Counted from the stretch's first letter, positions 36,813 to 46,067 are shown. The stretch is 64,000 bases of DNA from Peristeroidobacter agariperforans (GCF_004138335.1 NZ_RYFW01000006.1:62001-126000), one strand, 5' to 3'. Notes: generated from the sequence alone by a model not told the origin. Made by a program: numbers and translations.

Positions 36813-39311
36813 TTGCAACTCGAACGCTGGCACCAGATCAAAGATCTCTTTTCCGCGGCTTTGGAACACCCCACTGCCGATCGTGCCGCCTTTCTCGACC
36901 GGACCTGCGGCAACGATATCGAGCTGCTGGCCCAGGTGCATTCGCTGCTCGATGCTCACGAAAGCAGCCTGGGCTTCATCGAGCGTCCCGCCATAGAGCG
37001 AGCCGGCCTCGCTCCACCCTTCGAGCCGTGGGATTGGCAGGGCCGGCGTCTGGGCAACTACCGCATCGTCAGCGAGCTCGGCCGCGGCGGCATGAGCCAT
37101 GTCTACAAGGCGGTTCGCGACGACGATCAGTACTACAAGGAAGTGGCCATCAAGCTGCTGCGCCCTGGCCTCGATACGCAGGGTCTGTTGCAACGGTTGC
37201 GTGACGAGCGCCAGATGCTCGCCGAGCTGAGTCATCCGAACATCGCTCAATTGCTCGATGGCGGCGTCACCGAGACCGGCGCGCCCTACCTGGTCATGGA
37301 GTACGTCGAAGGCCAACCGATCGATGAGTATTGCGAAGAGCGCGGGCTGAGCATCCCCGCGCGACTCGATCTGATGCGAACGTTGTGTGGCGCGGTCCAT
37401 TACGTGCACCAACATCTGATGGTTCATGGCGACCTGAAGGGCGGCAACATCCTGGTCACCCAGGGCGGCGTGCTGAAGCTGCTGGATTTTGGCATCGCCA
37501 AGCTGCTCAACGCGTCGAGCGAAGCCTCGCAGGCCCTGAACAATCAGTTCGTGGCGCTGACGCCGGCCTACGCGAGTCCCGAACAAATCCGTGGCGAGCC
37601 CATTACTACGGCGAGCGATGTCTACTCGCTAGGCGTCCTGCTCTACAAGTTGCTCGCGGGCACGTTGCCTTTCGAGGTGCCGGCCGAATTGTTCGGTCGG
37701 GATGCAGCGGCGGCCTCAGGCGATCGTCAGCCTCGTCTGCCCAGCATCGCTGCCGAGCAAGGAAAAATCGCTTCATATCGTCGCATTGCCCGGCAGTTGC
37801 GCGGCGATCTCGATGTCATCGCGATGAAGGCGCTAGCCAGGGAGCCCGAGGATCGCTACGGCTCCGCCGAACACCTCGCCGAGGATATGCATCGCTATCA
37901 GCGCGGCTTCCCGGTGCACGCGCATCCCCCGCGGGCCCTGTATCGCACACGAAAGCTGGTGATGCGTCACAAGGCGGCGACGGTTGCGTCGGGGTTGTTT
38001 GCTGTCGCAATTGTCTCCGGCATCGTCGCCACTGCGTGGCAAGCTCATGTGGCGAGCAACGAGCGCGCACGCGCCGAGCGCCACCTGGCAGAGATTCGGA
38101 AACTCACGAACACCTACCTGCGCGATGTCTACGACGCGGCAGTCAACCTGCCGGGCGCCACTGAAGTGCGCAAGCTGCTGGTGGAGAACTCGCTGAAACA
38201 CATCGCCGCGCTGGAGAGCGAATCGCAGGACTCGCTCGAGTTCAAGCGCGAGCTTGCACAGGCTTATCAGCGCTTTGGCGATGTGCAGGGAGACTATCTG
38301 GGCGCCAACCTCGGCGACACGGAGGGCGCGGTGCAAAGTTATCGTCGCGCGCTGCGCCTGCGTGAGCAGGTCGCACAGCAGAGCCCGACCCTCGCCGACG
38401 TGTCCGAACTGCTACGCAGCTACGTTTCTGTGAGCGAGCTGCTGGCGGCGCAAAGCAAGCTCGATGAGGCCATCGAGCTTGCGGAAGACGCCGACGACAT
38501 CGGCCAAAAGCTCGCGGCCATGCCGGGCGCCACTGCCCCCGAGCATCGGATGGCGGCTGCGGCTCGCATGCTGCTCGGAACGAACTTGAGCACCGTCGAT
38601 CTGCCGCGAGCCCTCGAAGCCCTGCAATCCGCACGAGCGACTTTCGAACGCCTGTTCGCTGAGCAACCCAAGAATCCAGGCGCGCGTCGCGACATGGCGC
38701 TGATTCACAGCCGCCTGGGCTTTGCTTATGCGCGCGCCTGGCAATACGAACAGGCCCTGGAGCATTACCTGCCCGCGTCCGACTACGCCGAACGATTGGT
38801 GGCGGAGTTCCCGGCGGATGCTGCGGCTTTACGAGGCGGGGCGTTTGCGCTCAACAACATCGGCGAAGTGTATAACGCCCTGGGCCAACCCGATCAGGCG
38901 CTCAGCCGATTGCAACTCGCGCTGGAACGCGTCGAGCATCTGCTGCGGATCGATCCCGTAAACGAGCAGGCATCCGTCGCCGTGGCTTACGTGTTGAATC
39001 AGCTCGGCGACAGTTATCTGTTGAAAGGCGAGCCCGCAACGGCCCTGACGCATTTGAATCGGGCCTTGCGGCTGGTCACTGAAGCGCCGCCGCCGAAGCC
39101 CACTGACATCGCCGAGGTCCGCATGCTTCCCGGCATGACGAACTTCCGTCTCGGCAAGGCGCACGCGCTGCTGAAGCATCAGCGCGAAGCTGCAACCTTT
39201 CTGGCAGCCAGCCTCACGCGGCTGGAGCCCCTGACCGCCGATCCGGTCGTCGGCAAGGATGCGCAGCGCCTCACCGAGGAAGCGAGGCAGCTGCTTCAAT
39301 CCGCGAGCTGA
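36813..39311 (+). CDS. Membrane Ser/Thr protein kinase with TPR-like C-terminal region
   Basis: 832 residues. The kinase domain (about 84-360) has the glycine loop ELGRGGMSHVYKAV, catalytic Lys114 in EVAIKLL, the loop VHGDLKGGNILV (Asp207) and DFGIAK (225-230). The residue before the catalytic Asp is Gly, not Arg, so it is a non-RD kinase. A membrane span near 390-412 (ASGLFAVAIVSGIVATAWQA) is followed by about 400 residues of helical TPR-type repeats, presumably periplasmic. The start is a TTG; a stop 11 codons upstream excludes others. Its stop directly abuts that of the convergent lysC-lysA fusion. Relatives are often paired with an ECF sigma gene; none is here. Confidence 0.9.
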   Translation: MQLERWHQIKDLFSAALEHPTADRAAFLDRTCGNDIELLAQVHSLLDAHESSLGFIERPAIERAGLAPPFEPWDWQGRRLGNYRIVSELGRGGMSHVYKAVRDDDQYYKEVAIKLLRPGLDTQGLLQRLRDERQMLAELSHPNIAQLLDGGVTETGAPYLVMEYVEGQPIDEYCEERGLSIPARLDLMRTLCGAVHYVHQHLMVHGDLKGGNILVTQGGVLKLLDFGIAKLLNASSEASQALNNQFVALTPAYASPEQIRGEPITTASDVYSLGVLLYKLLAGTLPFEVPAELFGRDAAAASGDRQPRLPSIAAEQGKIASYRRIARQLRGDLDVIAMKALAREPEDRYGSAEHLAEDMHRYQRGFPVHAHPPRALYRTRKLVMRHKAATVASGLFAVAIVSGIVATAWQAHVASNERARAERHLAEIRKLTNTYLRDVYDAAVNLPGATEVRKLLVENSLKHIAALESESQDSLEFKRELAQAYQRFGDVQGDYLGANLGDTEGAVQSYRRALRLREQVAQQSPTLADVSELLRSYVSVSELLAAQSKLDEAIELAEDADDIGQKLAAMPGATAPEHRMAAAARMLLGTNLSTVDLPRALEALQSARATFERLFAEQPKNPGARRDMALIHSRLGFAYARAWQYEQALEHYLPASDYAERLVAEFPADAAALRGGAFALNNIGEVYNALGQPDQALSRLQLALERVEHLLRIDPVNEQASVAVAYVLNQLGDSYLLKGEPATALTHLNRALRLVTEAPPPKPTDIAEVRMLPGMTNFRLGKAHALLKHQREAATFLAASLTRLEPLTADPVVGKDAQRLTEEARQLLQSAS

Positions 39312-41930
39312 TCAGATCAGCACTTCGATCGCGGGCTCACGCAGGTTGTAGGTCGAGCTCATCGCCCGTCCGTACGCACCGGCCGTGGCGATCAACAGCA
39401 CGTCACCTTCCTGCGTCGGCGGCAGCAGGCGGTCGTTGCCCAGCTGATCGCCCGACTCGCAGATCGGACCGACGACATTGAACACCTCGGTCGCGAGATC
39501 GTCCAGGCGAGAGAGATTCACGATCTCGTGGTGCGCGCCGTACAGCGCCGGGCGAATGAGTGAATTCATGCCCGTGGCGACGCCAACATAGTTCACTTCG
39601 CCCTTGCCCTTCAGCTGCGTCACCTGGGCCAGCAATACGCCAGCTTCAGCAACCAGATAGCGGCCCGGCTCGATCCACAGCGTCAGCTTCGGATGCGCCG
39701 TCTTCAGTGCGGCCAGCGTCTCGCCAAACTCGGAGAGCTGCACACCCTGTTGCCCCAGACGCTCCGGCACGCCGAGGCCACCGCCCAGATCGACGATGCG
39801 CACGTCCTTGAAGCGTTGTGTCAGCGCGGTGAGCGTGTCGCCCACCGACTTCCAATTGTCGACCGTGAACACACCGCTGCCAGTGTGTGCGTGCAGACCG
39901 ACAACCCGCGCCCCCGCCGCCTTCACCAGGCGCTCGAGCTCATCCATTTCGAACAACGGCACGCCGAACTTGGAGTGCACGCCCGCCGTGCGCACCTTGT
40001 CGTGATGACCCCGGCCATAGCCCGTGTCGATGCGAATGAACACGTCGCGGCCCTTGAAGACTTCCGGCCACGCCTTGAGCGGATGCAAGTTATCGAGCGT
40101 CACCCAGATGCCCTGCTGCACGCCCCACTCGTACTCCGCGCGCGGCGCGAAGTTCGGCGTGAACAGGATCTTCTGCTTGTCGAGCTTCGGCAGCGTCTTC
40201 ATGACGTGCTCGACTTCGAAACGCGATACGCACTCGAAGCCCAGGCCCTGCTCGGCAAACAACTTGAGGATCTCCGGATGCCAGTTGGCCTTCAGCGCAT
40301 AGAACACGCCTTCGATGCCCGGCAGTGCGCGCAATGCCTTGGCCTTGGCGGTGAGCGTCGCACGGTCGTAGACGAACGCCGCGCTGTGCTCGCGACCCAG
40401 CGAGATCAGATCGTTGCGACGGTCGTGCCACCACTGCTTCAGATCGATCGCCGCCTTGTCCTTCGGGCCGTACAGCTCTTCCCAGGTCGGGCCGAGCACC
40501 CGATCCGCGGTCATCTTCTGGATCGCAATGTCGTGCAGTCGCGAGACCAGGCGATCGCCCTGCCCCTCGTCGATCACGAAAGTGATATTGAGGTCGTTGG
40601 CCGCCTGCGTCACCAGATAGATCTTCTGCTCTTCGAACAGCTCGAGCGCATCACCGAGCCGGTGCAGGATGGCGCGAATGTTTCTTCCGACCAGGCTCAC
40701 GGCCGCGCACGGACCGATGACTTCGACGCGGCACAGCTTGCCCAGGTCCACGACCAGCGCATCGAGCGTCGCCTTGTCCAGCGTATTCGCGGCCGGATCG
40801 AGCGACACGGTGACACTGGTCTCGGACGTCGACACCAGATCGATCGACAGGCCGTGATCCTTGAACACCTGGAAGGCATCGGCGAGGAAGCCCACCGAAT
40901 GCCACATGCCGACCGTTTCCATCGACACCAGCGTGATGTTCTTCTTGATCGTGACTGCTTTCACCTGCGCGGCGACGTTGCCACCGTGCGTGGTGATGAC
41001 GGTGCCTTCGAGCTTCGGCGTCTGCGTCGCGTAGACATACAGCGGAATGCCGTACTGCTTCACCGGCATGATGCAGCGGGGATGCAGAACCTTGGCGCCG
41101 CTGCTAGCGATTTCCTGCGCTTCATCGTACTCGAGCGCACGAAGCAGTCGAGCTGTCGGCACCGAGCGCGGATTCGCGCTGAACATGCCGGGAACGTCGG
41201 TCCAGATTTCCAGGCGACGCGCGCCCAACTTCGCCGCGAAGTAACTGCCCGACGTGTCGGAACCGCCGCGCCCCAGCAGCACGGTGTCGCCGTGCTCGTC
41301 ACTCGCGATGAAGCCCTGCGAGATGAACACTGTGCCCTGCGTCGACCAGCGACGCTGCAACTCGAGATCGGGCTCGTAGTTGCAAGTGGCGGAGAGATAG
41401 CTCGAGCGCAGGTTCGCGTTGCGACGCTGCTCGGCCTTGAGCACCGTGCGAGCATCGACCCACTGCACATCCAATCCTTGAGCCGCGAGGAATGCAGCAC
41501 CGAGTCGCGTTGCCATCAATTCGCCCTGGGCCATCACGCGAGCACGCAGGCGCTCGCTCACTTCGCCAACCAGCGCGATGCCGGCCGCGATCTGCCGCAG
41601 CCGTTTGAACTGTTCCTCGAGATCCTGGCTGGGCGTGACCCCGAGATCGCGCGCCAGATCGCGATGGCGCTGTTCGATCTGATTCATCACCGCCTGCGCT
41701 TCATTGCCAAGCGTGTTGTGGCTGTCCAGCGAGACGGCGAGCAGCTGCTCGAGCCGGTCGGTAATGCCCGAGAGCGCCGAGTGGACAATGACCGGGCGCA
41801 GCCCTTCGGCGAGCCGGTCGCGAACCACTGCCGCGATATTTTTCCAATTCGCTACCGAGGAAACGCTGGTACCGCCGAACTTGAGCACCACCCACGGCGA
41901 CGCCGCGGGCGTGGAATCAGCCATCGTCAT
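39312..41930 (-). CDS. lysC-lysA: Bifunctional aspartate kinase / diaminopimelate decarboxylase
   Basis: 872 residues joining the first and last steps of lysine synthesis. Residues about 12-300 are aspartate kinase (VVLKFGGTSVSSVANWKNIA; LGRGGSDTSGSYFAA). Regulatory ACT domains follow to about 465 (VSMETVGMWHSVGFLADAF). Residues about 500-872 are the PLP decarboxylase: YALKANWHPEILKLFAEQG with the PLP lysine, GLHAHTGSGVF, VDLGGGLGVPE and the C-terminal RLLPPTQEGDVLLIATAGAY. Such fusions are known in xanthomonads. Having both ends of the pathway in one chain suits lysine feedback through the ACT domains. Confidence 0.95.
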   Translation of the reverse strand: MTMADSTPAASPWVVLKFGGTSVSSVANWKNIAAVVRDRLAEGLRPVIVHSALSGITDRLEQLLAVSLDSHNTLGNEAQAVMNQIEQRHRDLARDLGVTPSQDLEEQFKRLRQIAAGIALVGEVSERLRARVMAQGELMATRLGAAFLAAQGLDVQWVDARTVLKAEQRRNANLRSSYLSATCNYEPDLELQRRWSTQGTVFISQGFIASDEHGDTVLLGRGGSDTSGSYFAAKLGARRLEIWTDVPGMFSANPRSVPTARLLRALEYDEAQEIASSGAKVLHPRCIMPVKQYGIPLYVYATQTPKLEGTVITTHGGNVAAQVKAVTIKKNITLVSMETVGMWHSVGFLADAFQVFKDHGLSIDLVSTSETSVTVSLDPAANTLDKATLDALVVDLGKLCRVEVIGPCAAVSLVGRNIRAILHRLGDALELFEEQKIYLVTQAANDLNITFVIDEGQGDRLVSRLHDIAIQKMTADRVLGPTWEELYGPKDKAAIDLKQWWHDRRNDLISLGREHSAAFVYDRATLTAKAKALRALPGIEGVFYALKANWHPEILKLFAEQGLGFECVSRFEVEHVMKTLPKLDKQKILFTPNFAPRAEYEWGVQQGIWVTLDNLHPLKAWPEVFKGRDVFIRIDTGYGRGHHDKVRTAGVHSKFGVPLFEMDELERLVKAAGARVVGLHAHTGSGVFTVDNWKSVGDTLTALTQRFKDVRIVDLGGGLGVPERLGQQGVQLSEFGETLAALKTAHPKLTLWIEPGRYLVAEAGVLLAQVTQLKGKGEVNYVGVATGMNSLIRPALYGAHHEIVNLSRLDDLATEVFNVVGPICESGDQLGNDRLLPPTQEGDVLLIATAGAYGRAMSSTYNLREPAIEVLI

Positions 41931-42074
41931 TTTGGGAGCTCTTCTAGTGTGAGTAAAAGGATCGGGGTCGCGGGCCAGCGCGCACCATCCTGGCTCCGGC
42001 CTCGAGAGCTTTGCCGGAGTTAGCGGTCAGCTGCAGGGGGCGCGGTAGCCAAGTCTGGCTCGCGCGGCACCTTA

Positions 42075-42293
42075 CTATTCTTCTTCGAAATCGTTCAGTT
42101 CTTTCTTCAGGCGCCGGTCGGCCAAGACATCCTCGAGTTTGCTCCAGGCTGCTTTGCCTTTTTTCGCCGCGGCATTGGCGTTGGGTCGGGCGCGTCGGGC
42201 GCCCGAATCGATGAACTTCTCGTAATTCGAGTCCTCGTCGCTTTCGGCGACGAAGTCATCATCGATATCGAAGTGATCGTCGTCTCTCTCCAT
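42075..42293 (-). CDS. Small acidic protein, PA3496-like
   Basis: 72 residues. The N-terminal half is Asp/Glu rich (MERDDDHFDIDDDFVAESDE) and the C-terminal half is basic and helical (KLEDVLADRRLKKELNDFEE). This layout and the tail resemble the PA3496-type small proteins annotated as putative envelope-integrity factors; the function is not established. ATG 42293 gives the typical N terminus; an upstream frame start at 42326 is possible. Confidence 0.7.
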   Translation of the reverse strand: MERDDDHFDIDDDFVAESDEDSNYEKFIDSGARRARPNANAAAKKGKAAWSKLEDVLADRRLKKELNDFEEE

Positions 42294-42458
42294 CACGGCC
42301 TTTCCTGGAAAATCCAGCCAAATCAACTACATCGGTAACCGGCAAGGCCGGAAGCCTGCGGACTATATACGACTCGCGGCGGTTTTCAATGGCTTGGAGG
42401 ACAGGCCCTTCAAATAGTTCGCCCGCTCTGGTAGGGGCGTGCCCTGGCTGGACTCAGG

Positions 42459-43262
42459 TTAAGCGCCGTTGCTGACCACGACCGGGGCCCCCCGCCCCAG
42501 ACCCAGCGCCTCGGCCGCGCTCTGCTCCGCCCGGGCGATTTCGACGACGCCGAAGGAGTTGACGAGGGCCAGGAACTCCCCCGGGCTCACGTCCCCATAG
42601 GTGCGCCTGAGGGCAAAGCTGTGGCCCCCGGTTTTGACCATGGGTCGACGGAAGGACTCGATCAGCGCGCCGTCGATATTGGTGATCAGGTTGCCGAAAT
42701 GGTCGGTGGTAATGACCACCCCGGCCACCTGGTCGGCGGCCACTGTCGGCTCGTCCACCCAGGAAGGCACGATGTCGTGGGTTTCCGGCCCCAGGTCGGC
42801 CGGGGCCGCCCGCCGCCCGGCGATTTCCGCCGCCAGGGGCGCAAAAATGTCCCGGCCGTGGAAGGTGGCGCTGGCCGGCGGCAGCCTGAACTTGCTGCCC
42901 GCATTGGTGGCATCGAACCGGTAGATCTTGGCGCTGGGCACCTGGGTCAGGATCGGCGCGAGCAGCCCATTGTCCGGCGCCAGGAAGGCATGGCCATTGG
43001 CGACCACCGCAACGATGTCGCGCTTGGTGCCCACGCCGGGGTCGACCACCGCCACGTGCACCGAGCCCTCGGGGAAGTAGCTGTAGGCCCGCGCCAGCCA
43101 GAAACCCGCTTCGGCCGGCCAGTACACCGGCACATCGTGGGTCACATCGACGATCCGCGCCTCCGGTAATCGGGCCAGGATGCGACCCTTCATGGTCGCG
43201 ACGAAGGGCCCTTGCGGACCGAAGTCGGTGGTGAGCGTGATGACGCCGCAGGCTGAGAACAT
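42459..43262 (-). CDS. SAM hydroxide adenosyltransferase (DUF62 family)
   Basis: 267 residues of the fluorinase/chlorinase fold; bacterial and archaeal members without the halide loop hydrolyse S-adenosylmethionine to adenosine and methionine. Motifs: VITLTTDFGPQGPFVATMKG at the N terminus, VTHDVP, HVAVVDPGVGTKRD, APDNGLL and ITTDHFGNLITNI. The family Asp residues are present. A second long frame overlaps it on the same strand, but only this frame carries the motifs. Its stop-to-start neighbourhood with a MaoC hydratase gives no clear pathway link. Confidence 0.9.
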   Translation of the reverse strand: MFSACGVITLTTDFGPQGPFVATMKGRILARLPEARIVDVTHDVPVYWPAEAGFWLARAYSYFPEGSVHVAVVDPGVGTKRDIVAVVANGHAFLAPDNGLLAPILTQVPSAKIYRFDATNAGSKFRLPPASATFHGRDIFAPLAAEIAGRRAAPADLGPETHDIVPSWVDEPTVAADQVAGVVITTDHFGNLITNIDGALIESFRRPMVKTGGHSFALRRTYGDVSPGEFLALVNSFGVVEIARAEQSAAEALGLGRGAPVVVSNGA

Positions 43263-43285
43263 GGTTTCGATGAAAGCGTTTGAGT

Positions 43286-44155
43286 TCAGTTGCGATATTC
43301 GCAGCGACCGAAGTCTTGCACGATGACGTCCCGTTCGCTGGCGACCACCCGGAATGACGCGTCACCGGCACCGATGTTCCAGACGTCCACTCGCAATGTC
43401 TCACCGGGATAGACGGGACTGGTGAAGCGTGTGGCGAGTTGTAACAGCCGCGACGGATCGTCGCCGCACAGCGTCTTGATCAAGACGCGCCCCGCCATGC
43501 CGTAGTGACACAGCCCGTGCAGGATGGGCCGGTTGAAGCCGGCAATCGCTGCGATCTCCGGATCGCTGTGCAAAGGGTTGTAGTCGCCCGATAATCGATA
43601 GATCAGCGCCTGATTGCGCGGGCTCTTGATCGTGATGGAGTGATCCGCAGCACGGTCGGCCGGAACTGCCCTAGGCTTCGGTGCGCCTTCGCTCTTGCCG
43701 CCAAAGCCGCCGTCGCCGCGCAGGAACGCCACGTTGCCCATGGTGGCCAACAGATCGCCGGTGGCGCTATCGAAGAGTTTGCGCGTCATGTACAGGATCG
43801 CGCCCTTCGCCTGGCCCTTGTCGTAGATCTCATCGATGGTGAATTCGCCCTGCACCGTTCCCTCGGTGGGCAAGGGCTTGTGCACGGTGAGCGTCTGTTC
43901 GGCGTGCAGCAACATTTTGTAGTTGATGCCGAACGCCGGATCGGCCAGCAGCATCGGCGCGGTCGCCAGTGTCACCGCCTGCATCGGCAGAGCGACCAAC
44001 GATTTCTCGTAGACGTATTTGAGATCGCTCGCGTCAGTCGGATCCTCCGCGCCCACGCCCAGCCCGAGCGCATACAGCATCGTGTCGCGCCGGGTGTAGG
44101 TGTGGCGCAGGGGCTCGAACTGCATGCTCTTCAGCTTGGCATAGTCGATCGGCAT
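43286..44155 (-). CDS. MaoC-type (R)-specific enoyl-CoA hydratase
   Basis: 289 residues with two hot-dog folds, like hydratase 2 of the peroxisomal multifunctional enzyme. The active site is in SGDYNPLHSDPEIAAIAGF, with Asp, Asn and His of the hydratase-2 motif, followed by RPILHGLCHYGMAGR. The ATG at 44155 has GGAG six bases upstream; longer reading frames lack family sequence. Probably hydrates enoyl-CoAs to (R)-3-hydroxyacyl-CoA in fatty acid or sterol-like side-chain breakdown. Confidence 0.9.
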   Translation of the reverse strand: MPIDYAKLKSMQFEPLRHTYTRRDTMLYALGLGVGAEDPTDASDLKYVYEKSLVALPMQAVTLATAPMLLADPAFGINYKMLLHAEQTLTVHKPLPTEGTVQGEFTIDEIYDKGQAKGAILYMTRKLFDSATGDLLATMGNVAFLRGDGGFGGKSEGAPKPRAVPADRAADHSITIKSPRNQALIYRLSGDYNPLHSDPEIAAIAGFNRPILHGLCHYGMAGRVLIKTLCGDDPSRLLQLATRFTSPVYPGETLRVDVWNIGAGDASFRVVASERDVIVQDFGRCEYRN

Positions 44156-44259
44156 GGTCGCTCCGTAACGCAAGGTTCGCTGTTCGTCGGGATTGTCACC
44201 GAAACATTCCAGCGGCGCCATGACTGCCGCTGCGACTCCACATAACTTTTGGTGCCAGC

Positions 44260-44289
44260 TTGCAGAAATCTGAAACGTTGGCGTAGCAT
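44260..44289 (+). promoter_or_regulatory. glyA promoter
   Basis: TTGCAG (44260-44265), 18 bp, TAGCAT (44284-44289). Transcription would start near 44296, the first base of the ZTP aptamer. Confidence 0.6.
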
Positions 44290-44295
44290 CGGCTC

Positions 44296-44382
44296 CGCGC
44301 ATGTGACTGGCGTAGATGGAACAACCATCGGGAAGCATGCGTGCAGGGGCCCTCCCTGCCGCGGCCGCTCGCCTGGGCAACA
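44296..44382 (+). promoter_or_regulatory. ZTP (pfl-motif) riboswitch upstream of glyA
   Basis: The first half reads GCGCATGTGACTGGCG, then TGGAACAACCATCGGGAAGC and a closing CATGCG. A linker hairpin GCAGGG-GCCCT-CCCTGC follows, and then the second conserved element CTCGCCTGGGCA. This matches the ZTP/pfl consensus (GTGACTGGCG, CCaCGGGGAGC, GCCTGGGCA), and glyA is a known target gene. It should raise glyA expression when ZTP/ZMP accumulate under folate shortage. GGAGC of the ribosome site (44398-44402) can pair with GCTCC at 44292-44296, so control may be translational. Confidence 0.9.
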
Positions 44383-44408
44383 AGTCCACCCATCACTGGA
44401 GCGCCGCT

Positions 44409-45665
44409 ATGCAGATCTCATTCGACTTGCTGCGATCGTCCGATCCCGATGTTTTTGATGCCGTGCTCGGCGAAGAACGCCGCCAGCGCGAAGGGCTCGA
44501 ACTGATTCCGTCCGAGAACTACGCCTTCCCCGAGGTTTACGCCACCAACGGCTCGGTATTCGCCAATAAATACGCCGAAGGCTATCCGGGGCGCCGCTAT
44601 TACGGCGGGCAGCAATTCACCGACCGCATCGAGTCGCTCGCCATCGAGCGCGCCAAACGTTTGTTTCGCGCCGAGCATGCGAATGTGCAGCCGCTCAGCG
44701 GCTCACCGATGAACCAAGCGGTTTATTTTGCCTGCCTCACGCCAGGAGACACTGTGCTGGCGATGGATCTTTCGCACGGCGGCCACCTCACACACGGTGC
44801 TCCCGTGTCCTGCATGGGGCGCATTTTCAATTTCGTTCGTTATAAAACGGTTGGGGCCGATGGCCACATCGACTACGACGCCGTGCTCGAGACGGCACGC
44901 CAGGTGAAGCCGAAGATCGTGCTCTGCGGTCACTCATCTTATCCGCGTGAGATCGACTACTCGCGCTTCCGGGCGATTGGGGATGCCGTGGGTGCGTTGT
45001 GTATGGCGGACGTATCGCACGTCGGCGGCTTGATTGCCGGCGGCGCTCTGGCGAATCCGCTCGACGCTGGTTTCGATATCGTCACGACGACGACGCACAA
45101 GTCGCTACGAGGCCCACGGGGAGGAATGATTCTGAGCAACGCATCGCTTGCGCAGAAGATCGACTCGGCGGTGTTCCCTGGCATGCAGGGTGGCCCGCAC
45201 ATGAATGCCGTTGCGGGCATCGCTGTGACGTTGAAGCTCGCTGCTGAGCCCGCGTTCAAGGCTTATGCGGCGCAGGTGGTGAGGAACGCTCGCGTGTTGG
45301 CCGAAGAGCTGGTCAGTCACGGCTGCACGCTCATCACCGGGGGCACGGAGAATCATCTGATCGTCATCAACACGCTGCAGTCTTTCGACATCGATGGCCG
45401 CGTCGCGGAAACAGCGCTCGATCTCGCGGGGCTCACGGTGAACAAACAAGTGATACCGGACGACCCGCGTCCGCCGCTGAAGCCTAGTGGCATTCGGTTG
45501 GGGACGCCGGCGCTGACGACGCGAGGGATGAAGGAGCCGCAGATGAAACAAGTCGCGGCGTGGATGGTGAAGGCGCTTCGTTCTCCGCGGGATGAAGCAG
45601 CGCTTCGCGCCATTCACGAAGAAGTGCGGGAGCTGTGCAAGGGGTTTCCGGTTCCCGGGTTATAG
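44409..45665 (+). CDS. glyA: Serine hydroxymethyltransferase
   Basis: PLP enzyme interconverting serine and glycine with tetrahydrofolate, the main one-carbon source; 418 residues. Blocks include REGLELIPSENYAFPEVYAT, GSVFANKYAEGYPGRRYYGG, ADVSHVGGLIAGG and the PLP lysine in VTTTTHKSLRGPRGGMILS. The ATG at 44409 has GGAG seven bases before it. Preceded by a ZTP riboswitch. Confidence 0.97.
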   Translation: MQISFDLLRSSDPDVFDAVLGEERRQREGLELIPSENYAFPEVYATNGSVFANKYAEGYPGRRYYGGQQFTDRIESLAIERAKRLFRAEHANVQPLSGSPMNQAVYFACLTPGDTVLAMDLSHGGHLTHGAPVSCMGRIFNFVRYKTVGADGHIDYDAVLETARQVKPKIVLCGHSSYPREIDYSRFRAIGDAVGALCMADVSHVGGLIAGGALANPLDAGFDIVTTTTHKSLRGPRGGMILSNASLAQKIDSAVFPGMQGGPHMNAVAGIAVTLKLAAEPAFKAYAAQVVRNARVLAEELVSHGCTLITGGTENHLIVINTLQSFDIDGRVAETALDLAGLTVNKQVIPDDPRPPLKPSGIRLGTPALTTRGMKEPQMKQVAAWMVKALRSPRDEAALRAIHEEVRELCKGFPVPGL

Positions 45666-45735
45666 CGCTATCTCGTTGGCTGCCTAACGGCGGAGCTTCG
45701 CGCATTCGCTTCGCGTTGCGCGCAGCCCGTCGGCA

Positions 45736-45989
45736 GAGCTGGGGCGTAGGTGGGGGTCTCGGGAAACTCGCGAGCGTCTTCACTGTCGCTGTAGAGTCCT
45801 CGATGGTTGCCGCACGATTTGGTCAGTGGTTGCGGCACTTGCGGTGTCGCTCGCTGCGCGCTAACGCGCTGCGAGCTGCAACGCGTGTCGTCATCGGTAC
45901 TGCGAACGTGCAACGGCTTGCTCGAATGGCGGCGGCGGTACAGTCACCGTGGTTGCGAACTTCCCGAGACCCCCACCTTTCCCCAGCTC
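45736..45989. repeat. 254-bp unit bounded by long inverted repeats
   Basis: Left arm 45736-45773 and right arm 45953-45989 are inverted copies of about 37 bases, sharing GAGCTGGGG, then GGTGGGGGTCTCGGGAA, then TCGC, with three to six mismatches between these blocks. The 179-bp centre contains another hairpin, GCTCGCTGCGCG-CTAA-CGCGCTGCGAGC (about 45848-45876, one mismatch). No credible protein is inside. It occupies most of the 402-bp gap between glyA and the ABC ATPase and looks like a MITE or a large folded RNA. Confidence 0.65.
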
Positions 45990-46067
45990 GAAGATGCGCG
46001 ACTCGATGCCTCCGGGCGCCGGCGGCGGCTGAACGTGCTCGAGCCAGCTGATTGGCGCAATTCGAGC

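Noticed and set aside
39693-42023. A 776-codon plus-strand frame over lysC-lysA
   Set aside because: Antisense shadow of the fusion gene, His/Arg rich and without domain motifs.
42454-43404. A 316-codon frame overlapping the SAM hydroxide adenosyltransferase on the same strand
   Set aside because: Out of frame with the family motifs, Gly/Arg rich, and it also intrudes into the MaoC gene.
45666-45735. An integron attC-like site (GCCTAAC near glyA 3' end)
   Set aside because: Only one core-like heptamer is present; there is no matching GTTAGGC partner, integrase or cassette array.
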